Positions 17,401-25,865 of a stretch of DNA of 28,478 nt are shown here, one piece after another (the first letter of the stretch is position 1; the number at the start of each line of letters is the position of its first letter). The stretch lies in the NCBI GenBank assembly GCA_032718475.1, contig JAUCBJ010007251.1, forward strand, positions 1-28,478, given 5' to 3'. The notes beneath the pieces are model-generated. The model was not told where the DNA came from, did not search any database, and saw only the letters and a program-made list of their open reading frames with translations. A program made the translations under genes and the position numbers. This stretch comes from Nemertoderma westbladi. Lineage: Eukaryota > Xenacoelomorpha > Nemertodermatida > Nemertodermatidae.

Positions 17401-18587
17401 GTAGGGAGTCTTGTGACCTGAATAATTTGTTCTGTGGGTTCTGTATTACCTAAGTCTGTGCTAGCTAGTTGTCTTCTGACAGCTGGGGGCAAATCAGGCA
17501 GTTTATGACGGTGAGATGTTTTTCTACGCCTGCTTAGACGAGATCTATTTCCTCCGCCTTCAGGATCGGTGGTTTCGCTTTCCTCCGATGATGTGTATCC
17601 CTGGCGTTTTGGAGTAGATCGTCTCATCCTCTGCATTCGACTAGCAGTTAGATGTTTATTTATGTAGTCTTGCGTCTCTTGCAGATTTTCCAACTCCAGT
17701 TGGGTAGTCTCCTCAGACGCTCTCCGTTCTGCTTCTGCCACTGCCTTTGCCATTGCCGCTGCCGCCTTTCTTTCTGCTTCTGCTACCGCTGCCTTTCCTT
17801 TTGCTTCTACATCCGCTGCCTTTCTTTCTGCTTCTACTTCTGCCGCCGCCTTTGCTGCTTCTGCTTCTGCCGCCTTTACTGCTGCTGCCTTTCGGTTCTC
17901 TATCTGTTTTTTCTTTATTTGTTCTTCCTGGACTCTAACGAGGCGGAGTTTTTCATCAAATTTAGCTTGTTCTGCAGCTAACATTTCCGCATCGATTGCG
18001 TCCAACACAAGCTTGGTTCCTTCACTATTAGGGCGAAGTCCAGACAGTCGTCTCCTCAACTCTTCGTCTCCTATGAATCGCTGATAGTCTGACAGATATA
18101 TGTCAATGGCGTCTCTAGTTCGCAGCTTCTCTGCTGCCGTTAATTCGCTTTCCACTTCGCTTTCCACTTGAGAAGAAGTGGCGTCGGCTGATTCTTCATA
18201 GGTTGGCCGCTCATCATAAACCGTATCCGCCATCTTCGCTCCGTGTTCGGGTGTCCGCTCAGCAGTATCCGAACTACTGGAGCTATCGGGCCGCTGAGAA
18301 CTAGGTTCTTGGCTAGGATGTTGCTGCGGTTTGACAGCTGCTTCTTGATCCCGCTTGACTTGGGCCCAAGTGCCGATGATAGACCTACGCTGTTCTACTA
18401 GCCTAGGGTCTGACACTACTACTGTAGGGGTGGCCTTTCTTACAATAGTAGGTGACTTAGACTTGGATCTGGGATGTTCTATACTTTGATCTTGGTCACA
18501 GATCCTTTTAATACGCTGTCTAAGTCTAATACTCATTCTAACACTTTCTAAGAGACTATCTGACAGTGATTGGGTTGCGTCTGACAT
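14433..18587 (-). CDS. gag: BEL/Pao Gag-protease polyprotein lacking RT, RNase H and integrase
   Basis: 1384 residues from an ATG at 18587 with A at -3. The first ~600 are low complexity, including an Ala/Glu/Lys coiled-coil-like run (about 229-310). A DUF1759-like Gag domain follows (about 615-770, around VKFNGDEMKWLPFNEYY). The zinc region starts with CALCDGTHRLSAC near 908. The next knuckle, 941-954, has Ser944 (AGC) where Cys (TGC) is expected, and then CAKCGAKHHILLH completes it. The retropepsin-like site is D1084 in LLDSGSTGTFID, with the BEL-typical RTRVGWYFTGP downstream. At about 1278 the frame jumps to WRHCLGTINPADIASRG, which in autonomous BEL/Pao elements lies after RNase H. The RT and RNase H are thus missing in frame, and the product stops before any integrase. 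It should assemble particles but cannot copy DNA. Confidence 0.88.
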   Translation of the reverse strand: MSDATQSLSDSLLESVRMSIRLRQRIKRICDQDQSIEHPRSKSKSPTIVRKATPTVVVSDPRLVEQRRSIIGTWAQVKRDQEAAVKPQQHPSQEPSSQRPDSSSSSDTAERTPEHGAKMADTVYDERPTYEESADATSSQVESEVESELTAAEKLRTRDAIDIYLSDYQRFIGDEELRRRLSGLRPNSEGTKLVLDAIDAEMLAAEQAKFDEKLRLVRVQEEQIKKKQIENRKAAAVKAAEAEAAKAAAEVEAERKAADVEAKGKAAVAEAERKAAAAMAKAVAEAERRASEETTQLELENLQETQDYINKHLTASRMQRMRRSTPKRQGYTSSEESETTDPEGGGNRSRLSRRRKTSHRHKLPDLPPAVRRQLASTDLGNTEPTEQIIQVTRLPTIVDEPEIIRPVVPKATPVLETPVLPELNSKFPLHSTTLPVPGGTVHANIPVLGIERGVKDLSPVVPRQPATMLATPASAVEWVEEGRRGMNLLLGQMQETVHQLKGTVREGRAELQEVQQSIALERDKLVNIQKGIPIPPVTLCQPVRSEVLHAQGVEPTRIYTASEVETPIANPIKGDYRPVINDIPYRPDNDPRNLYTDNSILNNTMAQESFTRQMARTEARQAVKVGEIVKFNGDEMKWLPFNEYYKDSIQNSVLSNGEKLRFLIKCLEGPPRLMALKFIGHPDGLRQVWDTLNIRYGNKDNIAKYLYAKLVAPRHFLSSGIIEFSDEIQEICRQLDWLGKSHEYQSSMVIGAVVSTLPKGGVCTRWDKKVLYMNEQQRRSPTMTDLMSFLDGEVKLQLIKQSREKTSENKVSEKPASRRRVTPVCYADDGESQASQEEDSGKDTAKSYYDNKTYKDVSKYKSRISDRREQVTTTPPTSPKRIHGRKPEERTRVHNVTQGKVSDIKPKCALCDGTHRLSACAEFLKKSPVDRRTVLWNKRLCYNSLRSGHQRRTCYSDVKCAKCGAKHHILLHSEFERDNTSQVSEPELHVQFSDVNDTDQESEMEGFYTDEFSDANESCYLINTSVYRALTYEKDTNNEFPPTTFAKQPSWKAPTSNVGIREFPVVQVRVHGPNKSYIVNALLDSGSTGTFIDQELAEDIFAGQPKFQTKLNMSGIMQVWKSTITADYYVGALSTPQDKLGAQSIRSVKMVAIKNFATTQADLYNWDEDESIQHLKIPRFQTDYPGVQILIGQNAHEALETLEKRPAQPQPLQTYAVRTRVGWYFTGPSRRTLKERLPQQQVYQVKEWEVESSDVGDPTEGTPYSSENDDINSNVDQWRHCLGTINPADIASRGATPQERIDTPGWLGGSDFLSKEEEEWPPHLTTAEVRQAKGAEKVTQQLNRPASRLCLLERDQKLSGNYGRQDTLPTTTSLIRQISRDSIT

Positions 18588-18722
18588 GTTTGTTTACACA
18601 GTTGAATGCCTACGGCTATAAATACAGTCAAAGTAAGTCTAGTAATTCAGTATCACCGTTAGCCTAACAATTAATTACCGATACTGCTACTCAGTGTAGC
18701 GTGATATATATATAATATATTA

Positions 18723-18975
18723 GAATACCGGTATGCTTATAGTATATATATAAGTATTATTACAGACTAGATTTGCCACAGAGTACCGGTATATAATTTT
18801 AGCACAAATATATATAAATATATAATAGGCCTATCGTGAATACCGGTATACAGCTGACACTTATAGTATATATAAGTATAATTATTACAGACTAGAATTA
18901 ATTACAGAATACCGGTATGATTTCAGCACAAATTTATAGAAATAAATATAATAAGCCTATGGTAAATACCGGTAT
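18723..18975. repeat. Tandem duplication, ~120-bp unit with TACCGGTA palindromes
   Basis: 18723-18837 and 18838-18963 share, in order, AATACCGGTAT, TTATAGTATATATA, ATTACAGACTAGA, TACCGGTAT, CAGCACAAAT and AAGCCTAT or AGGCCTAT. A third unit begins at about 18965. Confidence 0.7.
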
Positions 18976-19913
18976 GTCAATTATTTTAGAATAATTGAAT
19001 TTCTGAATATTTTAGGGTTACTTGGTTACTTTAACTTACTTTATTACCGTTATTTAAGCAGTAGTCCAACTGATATTGAGACCTAGTTGTTGTATGGCAG
19101 GCCTACTATTTATAAATCGTTTGAGTTGATTTATAATAGATATATACCCGTTAAAAAGGGGTTTTTGTTACAATATTGAAATAGGTGTTATTATTTCTGG
19201 GGGAGTCACTACACAGAAGCTGTGCGCTCTCCGTGAAGTGCTATTTATTTGACACTAAAACTGATAATTCTAATTTACCTAAGTTACTTAATACTACAAA
19301 TTACTTACGATATGGTTGAGATTAAATCTCTAATTAAACACAACAAAAATATTACGTACGAAATTTTAGGGTAATTTTACAGGAAGTCTACAAACCAGCC
19401 TAACAAAGGGTTAGAATTCTGGTTATTACAACGGACAGGGTACTACGGTATTTGAAATAATAAGTAGTAGTAAATATATTGCACTGTCCAGATAGGAAAA
19501 TACCACCGCCTGACGACCTATAACCGTATCGCTATAGGTACTACGTTATGTATCACGGAGTGTTCCTACCTAGAAGTTAATTACCGCGGACTACCAGATC
19601 CAACGTGCCTATTAACCACTTTACAACACAAATATACTGCCTACACACTAATTACTTCGGAAAGCACTGTACACTAAACCCTAAATTAGGTACAAGTACT
19701 GATACAACAAATAATCAGTAGTTAAATATACTTGAACAGTTAAAAGAACCACGGCATCTGCTGGAGTGACCGAAGCACAAAGTCACCAGTCTTGTCCTAC
19801 GCCAAGCAGCCCGTGTAGTACCGGGGTTAATTTAACTATAACGGTATGTGTAACAAACACAATTACTGTAGGAATAAACTTGGGGACATGAATGTTGCGA
19901 ATAATCGCATAAA

Positions 19914-20487
19914 CTCTGAATAATAAATATTACGCTACCCGTACAGAATACTCAAACAAAATACAAACCAAACGCTGGCAGACTACCACCAAGCCTAAAT
20001 AAACTACTGTATGTGTAGATTCTGAAATAGTTAGTTAGTATGCGTTCTAACACGGTAGTACGACTTATTCTTTAAGAGGGGATTGACCTTACCGCTATGG
20101 CTGCCCCAACTTACTAACGGAGCTTTATCAGACAAACTCTACACACGCAGCAATCTCTTCAGACCTAATAATAGCTAGACAACAATCCAGCCTACAAAAT
20201 ATCTGAGTAATAACTATTACGGTACCTGAACAGACCACACAAACAAACACAGGCCAAAACGCTGGCAGACTACCATCAAGCCTAAATAAACTACAGTATA
20301 TGCAGATTCTGAAATAGTTAGTTAGTATGCGTTCTAACACGGTAGTACGACTTATTCTTTAAGAGGGGATTGACCTTGCAGCATATGGCTGCCCCAACTT
20401 ACTAACGGCACTCTATCAGACAAACTCTACACACGCCGTAATCTCTCCAAACTCAACAACAATCCGACAACAGTCTGGCCTACAATT
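19914..20487. repeat. Tandem duplication, ~287-bp unit
   Basis: The two copies meet near 20200. Long stretches are nearly identical, for example ACGCTGGCAGACTACCA at 19972 and 20259, and the segment from TTCTGAAATAGTTAGTTAGT to TCTTTAAGAGGGGATTGACC. Confidence 0.85.
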
Positions 20488-20667
20488 ATCTGAACAATCT
20501 GAGCAGACTTACACGTCTTCAGCTCAATATTAACTTACTAGGAAATAAAACTGACAGAAATAAGTAAACTATACAAAAGAATGAGGGGTGATCAATCCCT
20601 ATTCCTCTGGTAGCCTACAATATACTATAGATCACAATCGAAATAATACTAATGTACTTATACTGGA

Positions 20668-20805
20668 AGTACCGGTTAGGACAGTTGGGCCTACAGACCT
20701 ACAGAAGTACCGGTTCTGGCAGTTGGACCTACTGACCTACAGCAGTACCGGTTCTGGCAGTTGGGCCTACTGACCTACAGAAGTACCGGTTCAGGTTTAC
20801 CGGTC
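20668..20805. repeat. 38-bp tandem repeat next to the 5' LTR
   Basis: AGTACCGGTT starts at 20668, 20706, 20744 and 20782, exactly 38 bp apart. Each unit carries the ACCGGT palindrome and GACCTACAG or CTACAGA. Located 50-190 nt into the transcript downstream of the LTR, it could be a packaging or regulatory array. Confidence 0.85.
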
Positions 20806-20857
20806 GATCGGTACTTTCAACTTTATTGCTTACTGCAATAAAGTCAATGACTGTTAT

Positions 20858-22112
20858 TGTACGCGCTTTTGAAGACCTTTAGCAGTTTAACCTGCCAAAA
20901 TTTATATGTCTTTTGATTTATAAATATACTTTAGAAGATGACAAATATTTAATACCAATAAACACAACATTAGCAGAAGCCAGCCTAGTGCGCGTCCATT
21001 CACCCGCTGGATAATCCCGGGAGACTGGATTCTGTCGGCTTAGATTATTATTGCAGTGAAGCTTATTGTACTGTATTATTCGATTGATCGTTAATAATTA
21101 ATTTCTGACTAATATTATTTACTTTCGGGAAATATTAACAGTTCCTTTAGGACGTGGCGCTCTATCTAAGTAAACAGAGATATGACTTATACTAATCACA
21201 ACGGTAAGTCGGTAAGGCTTATGATTCACGTATGAGGCGCATTCTTTAGGAAATGCTTAGTTATCAGCCACAATCATGCACACTACCGGTAACGCACAAT
21301 ACTGCTCACTAATTTGCCGACCGTCAATGAATTTTATCATATATAAAGAGAATAGCAACGGACTCATGTAGGGCTTATCAAATAGCATTAAATTCAATAC
21401 ACACCACAATAATATAAGTCGCAATCGCTATATATATAACCCGCCTCTCTAACCTGTAGTGTATCAAGAAAATTGGGAAATTTGGGTTCTTTATAAATGT
21501 TCTCCAAATAATATTCAACCAAACAACAGCAAACTATTAAGACGGTAGGTTAAGATATGATATGAACAGATATGTACAGTGATATGCACTGATATGGACC
21601 GATATGTGAGTCGTTATGAACCAATAACAGTCATACGCTCTATAATCTTAAGCCTACTAATGTTTCTTTCTAGAGCCGTTGTTTCTGGCTTAGACAGCAA
21701 TAACAACAAAGTATCAAGTAAAAACAGTAGGACTGAACACTCTCCTTATGATCGGCCGAAAAGCTACACGTCGACAGGAAAAATCGCTCTGATTGGCTCA
21801 AGCCAAACAAAGAACCATGCGTCCAATGGCTGTTTCCATGTCAGCAACCGGCTGTTAGATGTCGTAATATGAATCATCACGGCCAAGCTGTGAAAGGCAT
21901 TTGGTGCATTGCAGGTTTTTTGCCTTACTATGTCCGCTAAAACACGTATATAGCAGAATGACTTTTATGTCCGTTAAAACACCTGTAACGGTACCTTGAG
22001 GGCGAGGGGAATATATATACAGTTAGAGAACCTTTTTAGAGTATTCCAGCGCCTGGGGGGAAACTGGATTGCGAAGCAAAGGGGCCAGTTATATCCCACA
22101 GAAGCTTTTACA
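20858..22112 (-). repeat. 5' LTR of the BEL-type element
   Basis: 1255 bp, with TGTACGCGC at the left edge and TTTTACA at the right edge on the plus strand. It contains the GATATG cluster (21554-21606) and a TATA candidate at 22011-22019. The sequence ATGTCCG(C/T)TAAAACAC occurs twice, about 37 bp apart, near 21929 and 21966. Confidence 0.95.
22011..22019 (-). promoter_or_regulatory. TATA-box candidate in the BEL-type 5' LTR
   Basis: ATATATATA, about 95 bp into the LTR as read on the minus strand, within an otherwise GC-richer stretch (GGCGAGGGG beside it). Position and context fit a core promoter; no initiation site can be read from sequence alone. Confidence 0.4.
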
Positions 22113-22117
22113 CCTGC
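22113..22117. repeat. Target-site duplication of the BEL-type element (right)
   Basis: CCTGC, matching 10025-10029. Confidence 0.9.
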
Positions 22118-22622
22118 CAATACTAACTCAATAGAATTCGCATTCTTCGAATTCCTACTCAACTTTAGGATAATCTGCCTTATATTTTTAGAATTATTAT
22201 AATTAATTTTGTTATGTTTATAATGAATTATAGTGCTGTAGTGTAAATGAATTATATCTTTTGACAGACTACTGTATGCGCGACCGTGATGATAATGGGA
22301 CGAAAATAATAGCTTGTTTACTACTAAAAATAAAACTGTAACCTGTTATACAGGGAAAATTTTAGATAGCAGTACTCGTCTTCATTATATGCCTCATTGC
22401 TACCTTTATCTTTATAACTACCGATGCCTTCAATAGGCGAAGCCAGGTACAGAGGTATGGTTTATAGGAATATAGTCTACGCAGTAATCGACTTCATTAT
22501 ATGCGTCATTGCTCTCGTCCTGTTTTGTAATAAAATTGTTTTCCTAAACGAAGACTGACGACCTTTATACAGTTATAAAATATGCGAAGTTTTGAAAATG
22601 TGCGAGTAACTGCTGATACATA
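22118..22622. other. Non-coding host flank
   Basis: No gene is seen. A ~28-bp direct repeat built on CTTCATTATATGC(C/G)TCATTGCT occurs near 22380 and 22488. A diverged relative (AGTCTTCATCACAATACTCG) lies at about 24690, suggesting dispersed old repeats. Confidence 0.5.
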
Positions 22623-22623
22623 T

Positions 22624-22674
22624 ATGTGGAGATGTGTGATATGTGGAGATGTGTGATATATGGAGATGTGTGAT
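22624..22674. repeat. 17-bp tandem repeat, three units
   Basis: ATGTGGAGATGTGTGAT at 22624-22640 and 22641-22657, with a one-base variant at 22658-22674. Confidence 0.9.
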
Positions 22675-22750
22675 ACAACGCCAACGTATCGTATGCCGAT
22701 GTTGTAATATGGGTATTTAAATAATATATATTACAATTCCCCTCCGGTTA

Positions 22751-22786
22751 AGCTACAGTAAAAACTCCCAACAGCTACTGTAGCTG
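22751..22786. other. Inverted repeat AGCTACAGTA/TACTGTAGCT
   Basis: Perfect 10-bp arms at 22751-22760 and 22776-22785. The right arm is itself within the palindrome CAGCTACTGTAGCTG (22772-22786). The surrounding 22675-23114 is AT-rich and shows no gene. Confidence 0.6.
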
Positions 22787-23114
22787 CTCCACACCCCCGC
22801 AGAGACTATATTAACCAATAATGGGCAGGATTAAATTTGTACTCCATAATTGTGAAGTTTTAATTACGTTTAGATCAATTATAGACACATTTATTAAAGC
22901 AAATCACTTGAACTAATTAAAAACTACAATAGAATGGGGTATGTGGATTACAGCTATATAACTTTTAAGTATAATTATTATTTAAATCTTATACTATAAA
23001 ATAATTAATTTCCTTTAAAAGGCAGGTTGAAAATTGTGTTTTTACAGTAATCAACTTAGTTAACTAATTAACTGCTATTATCTTAGCTTCAAGAAGGCCA
23101 CACGGAAATTCAAC

Positions 23115-23276
23115 TTGGAAAATTTCTAAACTTTTGCCAAACAACATGTGTACCAAGTTTGGATAGATTTCATCAAAGATTGGCCGAGTTATTAACGTTT
23201 AAAATTGAACAAGAACGACAGGTTGATTAATGGTACCCCTACGCTAAGGCTCACTCACTTCGTGGCTCACCCCACA
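23115..23276. repeat. Interspersed repeat, uninterrupted copy
   Basis: Part A (about 23121-23220) contains TACCAAGTTTGG, ATTTCATCAA and CCGAGTTATTAACG. Part B (23229-23276) runs from AATGGTACCC through GCTAAGGCT and CACTTCGTGGCTC to CCCCACA. Both parts recur in the same order around the LINE at 24757-25865. It is non-coding; the class of element is unknown. Confidence 0.6.
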
Positions 23277-24464
23277 GTAGTCTGGCAGCCATGGTCCATG
23301 TATTACTGATCTTGGGGGCAGTGGCAGCCCTGGGCCACGAGGGGGTATTTTATTTTTTTACTATTAGTTTTTTAATGGCAGCCGTGGTCCAATACTATTA
23401 CTGATTCTGGGGGCAGTGGCAGTCCTGGGCCACGAGGGGGTATTTTATTATTTTACTATTAGCTTTTTAATGGCAGCCATGGACCAATACTACAGTATTA
23501 CTGATTCTGGGGGCAGTGACAGCCCTGGGCCACGAGGGGGTATTTTATTATTTTACTATTAGTTTTTTAATGGCAGCCATGGACCAATACTACAGTATTA
23601 CTGATTCTGGGGGCAGTGACAGCCCTGGGCCACGAGGGGGTATTTTATTATTTTACTATTAGTTTTTTTAATGGCAGCCATGGACCAATACTACAGTATT
23701 ACTGATTTTGGGGGCAGTGACAGCCCTGGGCCACGAGGGGGTATTTTATTTTTTTACTATTAGTTTTTTTAATGGCAGCCATGGTCCAATACTATTACTG
23801 ATTCTGGGGGCAGTGGCAGCCCTGGGCCACGAGGGGGTATTTTATTTTTTTACTATTAGTTTTTTAATGGCAGCCATGGTCCAATACTATTACTGATTCT
23901 GGGGGCAGTGGCAGTCCTGGGCCACGAGGGGGTATTTTATTATTTTACTATTAGTTTTTTTAATGGCAGCCATGGACCAATACTACAGTATTACTGATTC
24001 TGGGGGCAGTGACAGCCCTGGGCCACGAGGGGGTATTTTATTATTTTACTATTAGTTTTTTTAATGGCAGCCATGGACCAATACTACAGTATTACTGATT
24101 CTGGGGGCAGTGACAGCCCTGGGCCACGAGGGGGTATTTTATTTTTTTTACTATTTGTTTTTTTATGGCAGCCATGGGCCAACTGTTATCTGATTATGGG
24201 GTGATGGCAGCCCTCGGCCACGTGGGGTATTTTTTTTTCTTTAACAGTATTTATACAGTATTATATGTAAATTTTTTCGTGAGTATTTTTTTACCTTTTT
24301 TTTCCAATATATTTTTACTGAGATTTTTTTAAAGATATTTATTTTACTTATTTTTTTTAAGACATTTTTTTTAATTATTTTTTTAAAGATATTTTTTCCA
24401 CTTATTTATTATTTAAATATTTTATCAAGAGTTTTATAGTGTCAGCCATGGGCCACCATACCGC
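23273..24464. mobile_element. Foldback-type repeat with satellite array, copy 2 (3' truncated)
   Basis: It starts CACAGTAGTCTGGCAG, whose reverse complement closes copy 1. A tandem array follows, then the T-rich central domain from 24166, which matches copy 1 (2441-2705). It breaks off after GGGCCACCATACC at about 24463, just where copy 1 continues into its inverted end. Combining the two copies implies a family with inverted ends of about 90 bp and an internal array at one side. Confidence 0.6.
23284..24175. repeat. 93-101-bp satellite array, about nine units
   Basis: GGCAGCC starts at 23284, 23377, 23472, 23572, 23673, 23774, 23869, 23965, 24066 and 24167, giving spacings of 93, 95, 100, 101, 101, 95, 96, 101 and 101. 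Each unit has GGCAGCCATGG(A/T)CCAATAC, a GGGGGCAGTG block, CTGGGCCACGAGGGGGTA and a TTTTACTATTAGTTTTTT tail. Short and long versions differ by ACAGT-type indels and T-tract length. The 62-codon frame at 23708-23896 is a by-product of the array. Confidence 0.92.
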
Positions 24465-24756
24465 GCCAACCTTCCTCCGCACCGAATTAATGCCATGCCA
24501 CTGCCATTGATTCCTGATAAAACCCCCCTTTTTTAAATACTGTAGGAAAAAATGTGTTTATAAAATGTTAGAGCTTTTAGTTTTTATGTCCGCGTAGCGA
24601 GACCTCTAGTATTCACTCCTTTGTTGTTGGGGTTGTTAATTTCCAGATAGGTTTTGATATTAAGGTAACGAGTTGTCTGCCGTTAGACAGTAGTCTTCAT
24701 CACAATACTCGTCCCTCTCTTGTGCCTCGTTGCGTTCGTTCGTTTTTGACCAAACT
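24465..24756. other. Non-coding spacer
   Basis: No gene or clear repeat, apart from the weak CTTCATCACAATACTCG similarity to 22375-22510. Confidence 0.5.
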
Positions 24757-24870
24757 TCAGATTCTTTCTAAATTTTTGACTGACTACATACATACCAAGT
24801 TTCGTTTAATTTCATCAAGGAATAACCGAGTTATTAGCGATCAAAAATTTACGACTACAGACGACGAAGA
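24757..24870. repeat. Interspersed repeat, part A of a split copy
   Basis: Aligns to 23121-23225 (shared CATACCAAGTTT, ATTTCATCAA and CCGAGTTATTA) at roughly 70% by eye. Part B of the same repeat is at 25817-25865, so the intervening LINE was inserted into it. Confidence 0.55.
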
Positions 24871-24875
24871 CATAC

Positions 24876-25810
24876 ACTACTACTACTAGGATCGGCATGC
24901 TGCATTGCAGTTGCATTTTTAAGAAAGCTGTGCCGGCTTATCGACAAAATTGCACCGCCACAACTCCCTATCACCCATGACATTTGCTAGATCATCCGCA
25001 TCTTCAAGGCCAGTGTCCTTTAAGATGCGTCTCAAGAAAGTCATGGGCTGTCCACCATGCTTATTCACTCCATGAGGCTGAGATTATGCACTGGTTGGTC
25101 CTCACAGCGAAAGCAATGTCCTGCAAAGCGGAGGCGATTTTGTTCTAGTGTCAAGCTTGGGGGAACCAATGAGACACCTCCAATGTCATATAGTGTCTGG
25201 TTGGAGATGTGTGCATTGTACTTGACACAATGAACCCGGCGTAGCATTCTTGTGAATGTGCCATCCAGAGATTTGGTGTAGTCAGCAGTTAGAGCCCAGC
25301 ATGGACTCCCATAGAGGAGTATTGGAACTACTGCTGCTCTAAATAATCGGACCTTAAGTTTCCGATTAATTCTCGGTGACTTCCAAATCCTGGAAAGCCT
25401 ATTCAAGGCTGCCCATGCCTTTCCCTTACGTATTCGAAGCCTGACTTCCGGATCCATGATCCCAGGTAACAGAAGTCGTCCACATTCTCAAGCATACCAT
25501 CTTTTGAGCTTATGCTCATCCGATCAGAGACTTGCTGAGGACTTTCAAAGTTAACTGTCAAAATTTTGGTCTTTCTGGAGTTAATAAAAAGACCAACACT
25601 AGAAGCAGCATGTTCTAATGAGCTGAGGAGCCGTTGGTCTCCCTCTAGTGATTCTGAGAGTACTCCTAAGTCATCAGCAAAGTCTAGAACAGTTAGGTAC
25701 TTGGCAGGATTTCCTCGACTTCTGGAGCCAGTAGGTGGAGTTATCATCACCCCATCATCATTATGATGATCTAAGGAAATACGTAGAACATAGACAGACA
25801 CGACAGACAA
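24876..25810 (-). mobile_element. 5'-truncated non-LTR retrotransposon (LINE) fragment
   Basis: Only the last part of the reverse transcriptase and its C-terminal region remain, read on the minus strand. Just past the coding end (24919) the tail becomes a CTA/TAG trinucleotide run (24877-24888), a common form of LINE 3' end. The right boundary is near 25800-25815, where homology to RT stops and the split repeat resumes. The target copies are not clear. The clade is not assigned. Confidence 0.75.
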
Positions 25811-25828
25811 CTCGCCAATGGCACCCAT
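24919..25828 (-). pseudogene. LINE reverse transcriptase, truncated and frameshifted
   Basis: The first segment (25403-25828) carries the RT catalytic box as LDFADDLGVLSES, then the thumb-side NSRKTKILTVN and FCYLGSWI motifs. The second segment (25065-25457), in another frame, continues with GKAWAALNRLSRIWKS, LYGSPCWALT and LRFAGHC, all typical of LINE RT C-terminal regions. A third frame runs from about 25075 to a stop at 24919 (ILKDTGLEDADDLANVM). Two frameshifts, near 25450 and 25075, and the loss of fingers, palm start and endonuclease make it inactive. The catalytic pair AspAsp in FADD is preserved. The first residues before about 25798 belong to the flanking repeat rather than to RT. 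Confidence 0.8.
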
Positions 25829-25865
25829 ATGCTAAGGCTTCGCTCACTTCGTGGCTCGCCCCACA
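25817..25865. repeat. Interspersed repeat, part B of a split copy
   Basis: AATGGCACCC...GCTAAGGCT...CACTTCGTGGCTCGCCCCACA, matching 23229-23276. Confidence 0.65.

Larger units (their letters stand above)
18588..20857 (-). other. 2.3-kb repeat-rich 5' leader of the BEL-type element
   Basis: No convincing coding frame lies between the 5' LTR and the Gag ATG. The leader is instead built from duplications, listed separately, and is studded with ACCGGT palindromes. A 70-codon frame at 20128-20340 falls in one duplicated block and is not supported. The bases next to the LTR (20838-20857) do not match a tRNA 3' end. Confidence 0.7.
10030..22112 (-). mobile_element. Non-autonomous BEL/Pao-type LTR retrotransposon (12.1 kb)
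   Basis: The 12,083-bp element reads right to left. Two 1255-bp LTRs with TG...CA ends, a CCTGC duplication and a Gag-protease frame with BEL/Pao signatures identify it. Between the LTRs lie a 2270-bp repeat-rich leader, a 1384-codon Gag-protease frame, 1.4-1.6 kb of AT-rich non-coding DNA and a fragmented Cys/His-rich frame against the 3' LTR. No RT, RNase H or integrase core is present in any frame. The LTRs differ at two positions, so insertion was recent although the element cannot copy itself. No TGG-starting primer-binding site adjoins the 5' LTR; the bases there read ATAACAGTC. Confidence 0.92.

Noticed and set aside
17652-17981. Cys/Phe/Leu-rich plus-strand frames suggesting membrane proteins
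   Set aside because: They are antisense shadows of the Ala/Glu/Lys tract of the BEL-type Gag.
20128-20340. 70-codon Cys-rich minus-strand frame in the BEL-type leader
   Set aside because: It lies in the 287-bp duplicated block and is not preserved as an open frame in the other copy.
23284-24175. Regular repeats that might be read as a CRISPR array
   Set aside because: Units are 93-101 bp and similar over their whole length with no unique spacers, and the context is eukaryotic.
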